20,717 bases of DNA from Hofstenia miamia (Eukaryota; Xenacoelomorpha; Acoela; Hofsteniidae). The notes below the pieces were generated by a model. It searched no databases. It was not told where the DNA came from and saw only the letters and a program-made list of their open reading frames with translations. Location of the stretch: assembly GCA_900660155.1 (NCBI GenBank), contig CABFPE010000159.1, positions 388,855 through 409,571 on the forward strand, read 5' to 3'. The translations under genes and the position numbers were made by a program. Below are positions 1 to 9,660 of the stretch, piece after piece (position 1 is the stretch's first letter; each line of letters opens with the position of its first letter).

Positions 1-540
1 GGGGGGGGGGTGCATCACCACCAGCACCCCCGGTTAGCTGGGCCCCTGACCATATATGGAGTGTACTGTGGCCATCTCTATTAAGAGTTGAGTTAGTGGT
101 CAGCCAACCTTGTTAATTTCGATTGGGGATCCAGTTCTACTTGCTAAAGTTTGACTATGGTTTGGAGTTTTTTATTCTAGTTGTTGAGAACTTAATCTTA
201 GTCAGAATATAATATAAGAATACAGTGCTCACATTTAGAGCCCCCTTGTTAATTATTTAGGAGTACAGCCCTGAATTAAATGATCTGAGCATATCTATAT
301 CTAGGCGAGTAATTGGTCTGGCAAAGAAGTACCAATTGGGGGAAGAAGATCACGGGTGGTATACAACAAATTTTCCAAATTTTCAATATTTTTTCTTAGT
401 ATTCTTAGTGGAATTCGAGTATGCGCGTTACCGCGTTAAATTGATTTGCTCATTTTCAGTGTCAACCTGAGCAATCAGACATAGTGAAGGCGAGCGCGTA
501 ACAAAAACCAACCCAATTCAACTGTTTGATCACGAATGTT
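1..540. other. Left edge, no gene recognised
   Basis: The window opens with ten G residues and about 60 bases of GC-rich sequence, then becomes AT-rich. The G run may mark a contig edge or a low-complexity tract. I see no convincing open frame, tRNA or transposon terminus here. A 72-codon minus-strand open frame at 462-680 lies antisense to the helix-turn-helix remnant described next and is judged to be its shadow. Confidence 0.4.
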
Positions 541-740
541 ATGAGTGTAAACAAGGGTACAACGTCCCTGGACAAGTGCAGTGCCGCTTTTGAGATCCAG
601 GAAGTTCGCATTGGTCTATAATCAGTGCAGCTGCTGCAAAATATCATATGCCATATAGCACGCTCTACAACAGGCTGCAATAATACAAGGGTGAACTAGA
701 AAAACACTCGGAGAGTGCAGACCTCCGCCACGCAGCTTGT
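541..740 (+). pseudogene. Decayed pipsqueak-type HTH fragment (transposase or CENP-B-like N-terminus)
   Basis: From ATG 541 the frame reads MSVNKGTTSLDKCSAAFEIQ, then EVRIGL, then a TAA. A different frame starting near 619 continues with SIISAAAAKYHMPYSTLYNR and LQ, then a stop at 681-683, then YKGELEKHSES. Joined by eye, this matches the layout of a psq helix-turn-helix: an acidic first helix, a run of 'AAxKY', then 'P.STL.NRL'. Such domains bind DNA at the N-terminus of pogo/Tigger transposases, their domesticated relatives and insect psq/BTB factors. One frameshift and one stop within about 45 codons show it is broken. No DDE catalytic region follows, so this is a short remnant. The family call rests on motif reading only. 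Confidence 0.5.
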
Positions 741-959
741 GTTCCCCGGATCATTACCAAAAATTAATGGATTCCTCCTTGGGCGGAGACGCACCTCTTG
801 TGAAAATTTGAGGTCAATCCATCTATTACTTTTTCCGTAAAGTTGCTAAAAGACAAAAAAACCAATGCTACCAAAAACATAACCTTCTTGCGGATGTAAC
901 AAAAGTAAAAAAAGTCAAAATTGAAATTAAGGTCAATTTTGTTTGAATAGAAAATTAAT

Positions 960-1654
960 TGTTTTAATGCATATGCATACATATTTTAAAAATTTTAAGG
1001 TCAAAATTTTACAATATTTGGAATTAGATAAAAAAAATTTGAAATTTTATCTGTGGTCAATTTTTTTGGGAAGAGAAACAATGTAAAATGATTTTCATAC
1101 AAAATGGTTTAAAACCTTGTAATACAAAACTAAACAAAATTTTTAATAGCAAAGTATCTGAGAAAATTTATGCGTTTTGTTTTCAAATTGTAAACAATAG
1201 TTTAAAGGGGAGGAAGCCTCTACTTATGAATCTATAACGTTATTTTCAATTCGTTTAGCTTTTAAAAATATAAATTTCTTTGTAACAAAAACATGGGAAC
1301 ATATCACTGCACAATTTTTTACTACTAAAATAATGATAAGTTAGAGCAAGCATATAATTACTATTTTAATATTTTGCAATGTTTATGAAAATTACATTAA
1401 TAAGGGTGTCATTTTTGAGAGAGCAAAAACTGCTCTCAACGGGGCAATAATGCAAAAATTAGTGCAAGCCACAAATTACTATGAATTGAATTGAACTTGT
1501 AAAATTCTTTGAGATTGAATCAACCTTAATTTTGGATGGTTTGCTGAAAATTGAAAACTATAGATTACATGACTTAATGAATAATCGATTCAATAAATCT
1601 TACAGAATATGGATTGCTGAAAATAGCAAGTGTTCCATGGAAAGCTTCTTCTCA
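960..1654 (+). repeat. Dispersed repeat, copy A (uninterrupted)
   Basis: This block recurs in inverted orientation at 9661-10507 (copy B). The best-matching core is 1356-1654 against 9661-9908 plus 10385-10440, roughly 85-90% identical by eye. A second matching segment, about 960-1026, pairs with about 10441-10507. The roughly 330 bases at 1027-1355 are present only in copy A. Copy A also carries a 13-bp insertion near 1588 and lacks a 6-bp insertion that copy B has near the GTGTTC / CCATGG junction. No terminal repeats or target duplication are evident for the whole block, so its transposon class is unknown. Confidence 0.75.
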
Positions 1655-1860
1655 AATTTTTGGGTCAAAAAATAATTGCCTTAATGATTAGCCAATATGG
1701 GCGTCTAGACGAAATTCTGTATTGGAAGACCACGAGAATATTTTGGCCGAGAAAGTTAAACTCTTTTCAAAGCAGAACTCTTCAGTTTCAATGGAAAATT
1801 TGCTGTCTATTATGCAGAATTTATCCGGGTATCTTTATGAGCTCCTAGAGAATACACTAA
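1402..1860 (+). pseudogene. Possible decayed coding sequence inside repeat A
   Basis: Read in three successive frames, this stretch looks protein-like. 1402-1490 gives KGVIFERAKTALNG, IMQKLVQATNYYELN, then TGA. 1490-1588 gives IELVKFFEIESTLILDG and LLKIENYRLHDLMNN. 1599-1690 gives LTEYGLLKIASVPWKASSQ. After a TAG near 1690 the frame resumes and ends at a TAG near 1858 with a leucine-rich tail (SMENLLSIMQNLSGYLYELL). Copy B preserves the same readings in the same frames, including the middle segment without stops. 'LVQATNYYEL.ELVKFFE' resembles the last helices of a BTB domain, but this is a weak guess. It could also be a transposase piece. Confidence 0.3.
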
Positions 1861-2803
1861 AAAATGCCTTGTTATTTTTGTTATATTTAGAATAGCTACA
1901 TACCTGTATTGTTTTTATATAGCGAGTATAGCGCAGTTTTGAATTATCTCCCTTTTTGATATTTTTTACCAAAAATCGCGAAATTGCACTTGTTAAAAAT
2001 TATGAATGAGCAACGCAGTCCCTTGCAATATGGCAAAGGAAAAATTCAAAATAAATGTATTGCAATATTTTGATGTATGGATAACTGCCATTTAAGTGTG
2101 AAAATGTTTTTTCCTAAGTAGTAAAATGGGAACTAGCTTCAATAAAACTTTGTTAATTCTTTTTTAATGGGGTAAACTATTGAAAATCTTCATACATGTG
2201 CGTGAGTATGGAAGCCAAGTCTAGTAATATGCAGCCATATTCTATGCTAGAGTTCATTTGACATATCAAAGGCAATTTCATTGTTATTGCATTCGTCATG
2301 TAATTTTTTACTTTTTTGTGTCTCTTATAAATGCAATACATAGTCTTTTTTTATTGTGAAATTACTTTGCGTATGCCAATTGAATTTAATTTTACTCTAA
2401 CAAGCCTGAAAATATGATACCCTTTAAATGTCTGAAGTCGTCAGAATTGACGAACATCAGAAAAATTGTGCAAAATGAAATAAAGTATCAGAAAACAAAA
2501 TAAGTTTGCTTTCTACTTCATTTCCAAAAACATGCAGTCACTTTTATTGTATACGTACATTTTTCACACTTAAAAATTCCAGCTGCACATTTTCGCATCT
2601 TGAAAACTACAAGTGATACTGGACTTATTATTGCAATGGCTTGTTCAACATATACAAATTTATTCGAAAAAATTGGTGTAAATTGGAAATTCTTTTGAGA
2701 AATACCGACTTCATTTCTTGGGTTGCATCAAGCTGCATTTTCTTGGACATGCGTCTGTCAGAGCTGTACCGCCAACTGAAGTATAAATTTCTTTTTCATA
2801 AAG
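1861..2803. other. AT-rich intergenic stretch, nothing recognised
   Basis: I see no supported gene, RNA or transposon boundary. The longest open frame (starting at 2641, plus strand) runs into the MITE that begins at 2812 and has a composition expected by chance. Confidence 0.4.
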
Positions 2804-3021
2804 ATCCCTGGCAGTTGCGTACGCAAGGGAGGACATGGTGGAATGCCCCCCGTCAGGATTTTAAAATTGATTTTGACTGGCTAAGTAAAAAAAAATTTCA
2901 GTAGAAAAATCGAAATGTAAATTAGGGTCTATTTTCTGAGTATTTTAAAAATTTTTTCGAGGGGCTATGCAATTCAGATGTCCCCCACATCACAAATTCT
3001 ACGTACGCCCCTAATCCCTGG
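2804..3021. mobile_element. hAT-type MITE, 202 bp, with 8-bp TSD
   Basis: The element spans 2812-3013. It is flanked by a perfect 8-bp direct repeat, ATCCCTGG (2804-2811 and 3014-3021). The left end reads CAGTTGCGTACGCAAGG. The right end, reverse-complemented, reads TAGGGGCGTACGTAGAAT. Both share a GCGTACG core at the same distance from the tip. Ends of the form YAG..G and an 8-bp duplication are the hallmarks of hAT transposons. It is too short to encode anything and is non-autonomous. Confidence 0.7.
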
Positions 3022-3263
3022 CATTAATAGATGTCATATCAAGCGTATTACGTTATGCTGTTCTTCTTTATACACACATATTTATGTGCGAATAAGACTA
3101 TAATTGTGGTGATTAATGCAATAATGGGGAAGGATGGTAAAAAGTAGAATCAATCACTGGTAACAGCACAATTGAAATTTTGTTATCATGTAAACCCAAT
3201 TAGTTTCTAAATTTTTAATGGAATTAATATTTCCACTATACCAATATTTGTTGATAGGATAGT

Positions 3264-3608
3264 GTACTAACCAGGCTTGTCAACGAGCCGAAATTTCTGA
3301 TCTCGGCTCGTTTTAATTTTGAGTAAGTTCGGCTCGGCTCAGCTCGCCAATAAAATCTTTCAATGAGACTCGTTTCAGCTCGATATTTTTTTAAAAATAT
3401 TGCGCTCTCAGAATTGTTTACATGGCTCCTCCCATTATTTAATAAACATTTCTAAAATTAGATTATAAGAAAGGCATACTGAATGAAAAAATGAGAAAAA
3501 TCAAATTATCAAGCACTACTATAAATTTGCTTTTCCTAAAAACGGCTCGTTATATATCCAATACTCTGCTCAAGCTCGGCTCGGCTCGTTGACAAGTCTG
3601 GTACTAAC
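3264..3608. mobile_element. hAT-type MITE, family 'CGAGCC', copy 1 (329 bp)
   Basis: The element spans 3272-3600 between perfect 8-bp repeats GTACTAAC (3264-3271 and 3601-3608). Its ends are CAGGCTTGTCAACGAGCC and, reverse-complemented, CAGACTTGTCAACGAGCC: 18-bp terminal inverted repeats with one mismatch. Subterminal DNA is packed with CGAGCCGA / TCGGCTCG words, including a perfect 10-bp hairpin arm pair (AACGAGCCGA with TCGGCTCGTT) just inside the left end. It has no coding capacity. A second copy lies at 7749-8016. Confidence 0.9.
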
Positions 3609-4186
3609 CCTAAAGGAATGTAACATTTATCATATACGTATTTTATAGAGGAACAGTATGTTATGATGTAAATGGCATAGATTTTAAAAAATGACCGACT
3701 AGTTTTGTATTCATAGATTAAAGAAACATGAATTTCTCAAAAGATATATTCTGTCTCATTGATGACACATTTCAGTAAAAAATAAAACATTATTGAATGA
3801 GTAGCATCCATTTTAATAGTTAATTTTATTCTAAAATTTTCTATTTTTTGTTAAGGACACCTGAATTATTTGAATTCCAAAATTCTGTTACATAACTTTT
3901 AAAGAAATTACAAAAATCGGGTTGGGTCGAGTTTGTTTTGAAAATATGAACCCGATTACAACTATGCGTTAGTGGTTTCAGATTTTGAAATGTTTTAATA
4001 AACTTTCTGTGAATATTAGTGCTAAGAATTTCAGTCAAAAACATTATGTTACTAAATATTAAATCTTGAACTGTATAGAGGAAATTATGAATTATATTTT
4101 GCTGTGTAGCGATAAGATAAAAAATTCTAAAAATGTGTGTACTAAAATGCAAAATTAAACATTATCAAGTGCTGATAAAACTAAAG
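3609..4186 (-). other. Probable 3' UTR of the CCDC170-like gene, with polyadenylation signal
   Basis: Reading on the minus strand from the stop codon at 4187-4189, the sequence is AT-rich. An AATAAA hexamer occurs about 360 bases downstream (plus strand TTTATT at 3825-3830). That gives a 3' UTR of about 370-390 bases and transcript termination before the hAT MITE at 3600. A 103-codon minus-strand open frame (3841-4152) falls inside this UTR. It shows no recognisable domain and is probably chance. Confidence 0.4.
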
Positions 4187-6196
4187 TCATTTTTCAGAAA
4201 TGATAGCACTCTGAACTCTGAAAAAACTTTGTTCGTCTGGTTGACGTTCATGCAACTGTGGCGACTGGCTTTTGATTGGCTCTGGTTTACTTTCATCTTC
4301 AAATGATTTTTCATATATCTCCAAATTGTCAAGAACGATCTTTGCAATGTCATAATTTTCAACTTGTTTAAACTTGAAGCTCTTTAGTTCTAATAAAACA
4401 GTCTTTAATTCAGAAATTTTGATTTTTGCTTCCTTCAATTGCTTTACCAATGCCTCATTCTTCTTTTGAAGTTTTCTCAAATCTCCACCCCAATTTCCAC
4501 TTCTTTGAACACTTCTTTCTTCCAATTGCTGAATTTTTTTCCTCAACATATTTAAGTGCAAATCTTTACTTTCTAATTGGCTCTGAAGCAAAGACGTCTT
4601 CTTTTCCATTCGTCTAATAATTGATGATTTTTCAACGATAACAGAATCACGTTTATTTTCAAGATCTCTTACTCTTGATATGATTGCTTCCATGTTCAAG
4701 TCCAATCCGAGCTCTGACAAAATGTCATCAGCTTTCAAGATCGACGATAGCTCTCCAATAAACTTGGCATACGCTTCTCTTTGCTTCAACAGATCTTTTC
4801 TATCAACTTCTTGATTAACCATCTCACTCTCTAGTCCAGCAATTCTTTCATTATGAACCTTCAATTTCTGCTCTGCAATTGATGCGCATTGATACATTCT
4901 TTCATAGCGCATGTATTCATCAGAGAACTTCTGCTTAACTGCATCTATTTCAGCAATGTATTCATTGATTTTATTTTGATTAACGTTATAGTCTTCTACT
5001 AATTGTTCCAGAACTGCAAATATATCAAAGTCCAATTCCTGTTCAATAGATGGAACTTTTCGTAAAATGTCTTTAATATCATGCATGTCTTTCTCGTGCT
5101 TCTGAAGCATGGCAGCTTTTTCAAGTTTATTTGAATGAGCGGTTTCAGCATTAGTTTCCTTCTGGAGTAAGATCTCTTTTCGGGCATCGCCCATGTCGAC
5201 TTCCATTCTTTTAATTTGCGCTTCAATTCCCATTTCTTTTTCAGTTAGTGACCGCTTTGTGTCTGCAAGGTTATGACGTAGTTTGCTAAGTTCATTCTCC
5301 AGATTTCGCTTATCATTATAGAGTGTATCAAGATCTACATTTTGGCGTTTTGTCAGTCCTTCCATACTTTCAACTTTTGCTCTTTCACTTTCTAGTTCTC
5401 CAACTAAACGTAAAATAGTTGATCTACTGGCAGCATTTTCCTTTTCGATTTCATGAACATTGTCTTTCAACTGGTCATACTTTCTGCAGTATTCAGTTTC
5501 TGTCTCAATCTTTTTGGTGTACATGTCCAATAACTTAGTAATGGGGTAAGTATCATCCCCAACACCTAGTCGCTTCAAAATTTCTGCCTTCCAACTTTCG
5601 AGATTTTCAATGCGTTTAGAACAAATTTCAAGTTCTTTTTGCTGATTTCCTATAAGTTCTTTCATTTGAGCAATATGATCAAGCTTAGACTTATTGTCTT
5701 CACTAAGATTGTCTATTTGAATATGGGAATCATGGTATGCCAATTCAATTGTTTTATACTTAACCTCCATGTCATTTAGACTTGATCTTAGAGATCCAAT
5801 CAGAGCTACATGTTTGTCGTTTTGCATTTTAAGCTGATCAGACGATTGCTTTACTACTAGTCCATCACGCATTCGATTGTTAAGTTCTTCTTTCGAAATG
5901 GCTAGGTCATTTTCGAGAATATTCACTCGACTCACAGCTGCGGCAAGCTCTTGCTGAGATTCCTCGGCAGTTTTTCTGTATTTGGCCAAGAGATCCTCAT
6001 AGAATGCATGACTAAGCATTGGGCCTTGTTTTTCATTTCGAGAAGAGTTTATAGAGCGATTAGTGAAACTGTTTGGTAATTTTGCGGTAAGAGCATCTAC
6101 ATCATCCACATTGATTTTATATTTGGCGGCATCCATTTTGTTGTCAAGAGATCCTCTAACAAACGTAATATAAGAAGTTGGCTGGACTCCCAACAT
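4187..6196 (-). CDS. CCDC170-like coiled-coil protein (single large exon, 669 codons from first ATG)
   Basis: The frame is uninterrupted and encodes a long charged alpha-helical protein. Recognisable family landmarks, in order, are an N-terminal 'YEDLLAKYRKTAEESQQEL' helix, 'HVALIGSLRSSLNDMEVK', a middle block 'WKAEILKRLGVGDD', then 'YAKFIGELSSILKADDILSE' followed by 'LGLDLNMEAIISRVRDLE', 'LESKDLHLNMLRKKIQQLEE', 'LRKLQKKNEALVKQLKEAK' and a C-terminal 'NYDIAKIVLDNLE'. These match my recollection of vertebrate CCDC170 (about 715 residues), so the length is close to complete. Human CCDC170 is reported at the Golgi and on microtubules; the same role here is inference. I see no signal peptide or membrane segment. 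The first in-frame ATG is at 6194-6196. The frame stays open upstream to a TAA at 6266-6268 with no further ATG, so upstream exons may supply the true N-terminus. The whole body lies in one exon, where vertebrate homologues use many. That suggests intron loss or a retained retrocopy. Confidence 0.85.
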   Translation of the reverse strand: MLGVQPTSYITFVRGSLDNKMDAAKYKINVDDVDALTAKLPNSFTNRSINSSRNEKQGPMLSHAFYEDLLAKYRKTAEESQQELAAAVSRVNILENDLAISKEELNNRMRDGLVVKQSSDQLKMQNDKHVALIGSLRSSLNDMEVKYKTIELAYHDSHIQIDNLSEDNKSKLDHIAQMKELIGNQQKELEICSKRIENLESWKAEILKRLGVGDDTYPITKLLDMYTKKIETETEYCRKYDQLKDNVHEIEKENAASRSTILRLVGELESERAKVESMEGLTKRQNVDLDTLYNDKRNLENELSKLRHNLADTKRSLTEKEMGIEAQIKRMEVDMGDARKEILLQKETNAETAHSNKLEKAAMLQKHEKDMHDIKDILRKVPSIEQELDFDIFAVLEQLVEDYNVNQNKINEYIAEIDAVKQKFSDEYMRYERMYQCASIAEQKLKVHNERIAGLESEMVNQEVDRKDLLKQREAYAKFIGELSSILKADDILSELGLDLNMEAIISRVRDLENKRDSVIVEKSSIIRRMEKKTSLLQSQLESKDLHLNMLRKKIQQLEERSVQRSGNWGGDLRKLQKKNEALVKQLKEAKIKISELKTVLLELKSFKFKQVENYDIAKIVLDNLEIYEKSFEDESKPEPIKSQSPQLHERQPDEQSFFRVQSAIISEK

Positions 6197-6290
6197 TTCA
6201 TTCAACACCTGTTTTAAATAGCTATTAATGCACTCGGCGAAATAATAGAAATCTCTCCGTCCTAATTATGAAAATGAAAGACTAACATTT
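6197..6290 (-). promoter_or_regulatory. Candidate 3' splice sites upstream of the CCDC170-like exon
   Basis: On the minus strand a pyrimidine-rich run (CTTTCATTTTCATAATTAG) ends in AG at 6263-6262. Splicing there would join an upstream exon in frame and add about 21 residues (RRDFYYFAECINSYLKQVLN and so on) before the first Met. A weaker candidate, AAAACAG, ends at 6209. The in-frame TAA at 6266-6268 lies just outside the first candidate exon edge, as expected for an intron boundary. No partner donor or upstream exon was identified in this window. Confidence 0.35.
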
Positions 6291-7740
6291 TCTATGGAGA
6301 CGCGTCCACAATAAAAAACCAACAGAAAATTCATCCATTGCGGCTTTTATAATATGTTATAGTTTACAGTTTCACAATACTTTCATTTTATTACTTTAAA
6401 GATAGGATTGTATTAAATATGTCAACCTAAGTCAACCAAATATATTAATACTGCTTAAATAAATACTGTTTTGAGAACAACTAAATGATATCTTGTTTTT
6501 ATTACAGGATTTGATAAAAAAACTCAAATTGACAATTTCCCATTATGAAATATAATTAAACCTTTAAAGGTACAACGGGCGTAAAGTTACAAGAAATTTA
6601 GTTATATTTTAAAAATATATTAGTTACTTATACTTAGCTGGTTGGTCTCTGACAAAGAGGTCAACAATTATTGCTTTATATACCAATTTTTCTAAGAGTT
6701 TTTAGTGCTAACTGCATACATTGACAAAAAATAAATAAATAGATGAACATAATTGGTTAAGGTACAGTTTTTTCAAAATCACTAATAGAATTTGTACAAT
6801 AGATTTATACCTTACCGCCTCTAATTCCACTAAAAGTATAATTTTTTCAATGGCTCGAGCATGCTTTAAAAATAATTGTATTCTTTAAATTAATAAAATC
6901 ATAATCTAAGGATCATAAAGAACTTATTCATATTTTTGCAAAATTCAAATGTTAATATGAATTATCTAGCAGCAATTTCATTTGCACCATACTGCTATTG
7001 AGCTTAAAACCTAGGATTGTTGGACCAGTTGCTAAGTTGCTTGTGCAAATTGTAGAGATTTCAATGCATTTCTTAAATTACGATGTAATTACACACTAGA
7101 TTGTCAGTTAATTAACCGCATTGCATTTACCACAACTGTTACTGAAGTGCTATTAACATTTTGAAAATGATACTTTAAAATGTATCGTGGTTGACTTAGG
7201 GAGTAAAACGTAACTTCTCTTGATGGATTGAAATTAATACTTTAAAATGCGTCGAATCTATTCCAAAATGTTTCAAAATGAAGGCTCATAGAATTGCGTG
7301 GGTTTTCAAAAGATATGCGCAGCAGTTTCGGCACAAATGTAGCACAGTATGGCACGTGACACCATTCTTCACAGATTATTTCTGCAATGCTTAATATTAG
7401 AACTCAAATTTTCAGCTCCAGGATCAACTTTTATATTTACATCTGTTTTTTCATCATAGAGTGGTTTCCATCCTATGTCCTTGTGGATTTTCCCCTAAAT
7501 TTATAAAAATTGAAGTCAATGTGAATGAATGCTTTCAGAAGTTTCAGAAATATTTACAATCACAGAGAATTAATTACCATAATATTGTTGTTTGTTTTGA
7601 TATGAACCATAGAATAATGACTGGAGCAGGCTATTTATGCAAATGAATTAGCATCTCACCCAATAACGCGATTTTTTAAAACAAGCAATGTTTACCTTAA
7701 AAGAAAGGATTCCATCGATTTTATCCTAAACAAAAATGAA
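6291..7740. other. AT-rich region upstream of the gene, nothing recognised
   Basis: No conserved open frame, RNA or transposon terminus was found in about 1.45 kb. It may contain the intron or promoter of the CCDC170-like gene, but no specific signal can be assigned. The 61-codon open frame at 7461-7646 has no recognisable feature. Confidence 0.35.
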
Positions 7741-8024
7741 CCCTCTACCAGACTTGTCAACGTTTTAGCTCGGTATTTTTTTAAAAATATTGTTCTCAAA
7801 GAATTTTTTACATAGCTCTTCCTATTATTTAATAAATATTTCTTAAATATAATTATAAGAAAGGCATACTGACTGCAAAAAATAAGAAAAATCTACATCA
7901 TCAAATTAACAAACAGAACTATAAACTTGTTTTGCATAAAATAGGCTCGTTTTGGGCTCGTTGTATATCAAATACTGTGCTCAAGCTCGGCTCGGCTCGG
8001 CTCGTTGACAAGTCTGCCTTCTAC
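7741..8024. mobile_element. hAT-type MITE, family 'CGAGCC', copy 2 (268 bp)
   Basis: The element spans 7749-8016 and has the same ends as the 3272-3600 copy (CAGACTTGTCAACG and its inverse). It is flanked by CCCTCTAC and CCTTCTAC, an 8-bp target duplication with one change. The interior aligns with copy 1 in the same orientation. About 95 bases next to the left end are missing, and the right end carries three GGCTC units where copy 1 has two. It inserted independently, since its target sequence differs. Confidence 0.85.
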
Positions 8025-9660
8025 GTATGAAGCATATGACAGCTTAGTTTTTAACTGTACTTTTCTTCACTAACTTTAGTTAATTATATCAATTCCTACA
8101 TTTCAGGGTTTCCTCCTTAAAATTCTCTCTATTATGAGTCAGTATGTTGCCCTCGCGAGTATTTCGTTTAAAATACTTTAACCATTCAATTACTCTTTTG
8201 AAATTGTAAAATCCACGAAATAATTATAAAATTTTAATTGTTTTATATTTTTTAAAACCCGAAAGCTCGGGCTTAGTTCAGCGCCTGTTTTTAGTAGCTG
8301 GTCTCCAAACAAACAACAAGCGGAACCAACTAAGGAGAAAAATTTAGAAAAATTGGTAAAATAGATGCAAGAATTCTTTGAAGGCCTATAAAGACTAACT
8401 ATTTGATCGGGCCGATTGTGTCAGGAATTGTTGCAATGCGAACTTGTTCCCGAACAAATTGTAGAATCCACAAATTCCTGAAATAGTTGGGTTTGAGTAT
8501 AGTATTGAGACAGGACATGATATCAGGACAATTCATTTCAAATTTTAAGCTTCAACTACTGCATGGTGAATAATTCGAAGAGTTTAAATTAGTAATTTAC
8601 ATTTAAAATTTAGTTACAAAGCTTTTATTTAAAATAAAATCTAATGCATCTTTTATGTGATGCGACACTACATTTTACGGAATTTAATCTTATACTTTAT
8701 TATGATTTTACATATTGATAATCAATTGTTCTATTAGAAAACAACTTAATTACTTTTAAAAATTTAATTACATTGATATTTTGTTTGCATATAACATATA
8801 ATCATGCATCAGGGTAGTCCTTATGCAGGTTGGTTATAAAGTCATGCAAGTACTGAATTGTTTCACATTTTTTCATTTTCTAGTATTTTCAAAAGGTATA
8901 ATAAACCAAATGATGCAGAATACCATGGGGTTTTGTAATTCGTATCACGTACTGATTGATTTTTGCATTTTTGTTATAATTCAAAATAACTTGCATTATA
9001 TTGTTCAAGCATCAGTATATGATACAAATTACTAAAAGCCATGGAGTTCCGCAGCATTTGGTGCATTACATCGTAGAAAATTGTCTAAGTAAATAGTGCT
9101 ATTTGGCATTTTTTAATTTCTTGAAAATCCTTTTTTGTAACACCCATGTTTATGAAAATGAAAGAGGCATATATACACAACTTAATGCTTAAAGATACGG
9201 TATAGCACAAATTGTAGACAAAGTCTATGTAATGCTAAGCTTGCATTGTATTCTTTATAGAACAGTTACATAGATCAAGCTGCTAAATTTCCGTAATCAG
9301 AACAGGACAGAATTATTGTAAGTCTCATCGCTAGTTGAGTATTAACTATACGATTTAATCGTATCGATAGTAAAGCGATTAAGTCTGATGGTTAAGACAA
9401 GCATCTACAATTAGAACTCCTTGGAATTTGTCTTATAACTAGGATGATTTTTTGACTTAAAAAATTTGAAATTTTGACCCAACAATTTTGACTTTTTTTA
9501 CTTAAAAACGTAATTTTTTACTTAAAAAATTGTCCTAAAGTTTTTTAAGCTTTTGTAAAATTCGTGTATTCTATACTAAACATAATCAACTAGGTAGTAA
9601 GAAGCATCAATACAAAACTGCTCAATATTATATTGTCTTATAAGCATGTTTTTTTAACAT
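8025..9660. other. AT-rich intergenic stretch with one imperfect foldback
   Basis: No gene is recognised. An imperfect palindrome at 8422-8480 (CAGGAATT...AATTCCTG ends, CCCG loop) could be a degraded foldback. A GC-richer patch at about 8257-8297 ending GCGCCTG resembles a single transposon end without a visible partner. The 70-codon open frame at 8823-9035 is AT-driven and lacks domain features. Near 9440-9545 the motif TTTTTKACTTAAAAA occurs three times. Confidence 0.35.

Noticed and set aside
462..680. 72-codon minus-strand open frame
   Set aside because: It is antisense to the better supported HTH remnant on the plus strand. No recognisable motif.
3841..4152. 103-codon minus-strand open frame just downstream of the CCDC170-like stop
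   Set aside because: It lies in the expected 3' UTR and is dominated by AT-rich codons, with no domain. An open frame of this size is about what chance gives in 20 kb of such DNA.
4426..5226. Short open frames within the CCDC170-like exon
   Set aside because: Shadows of the long minus-strand coding frame in other frames.
6206..6208. GTG as start codon of the CCDC170-like protein
   Set aside because: Eukaryotic initiation normally uses ATG. The first in-frame ATG is 6194-6196, or the N-terminus comes from an upstream exon.
8823..9035. 70-codon open frame starting with ATG
   Set aside because: Rich in Phe, Ile and Asn as expected from AT-rich DNA. No domain, splice context or conservation visible.
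9440..9545. Triplicate TTTTTKACTTAAAAA words as a regulatory array
   Set aside because: Low-complexity AT sequence. Spacing and sequence are too loose to support a binding-site array.
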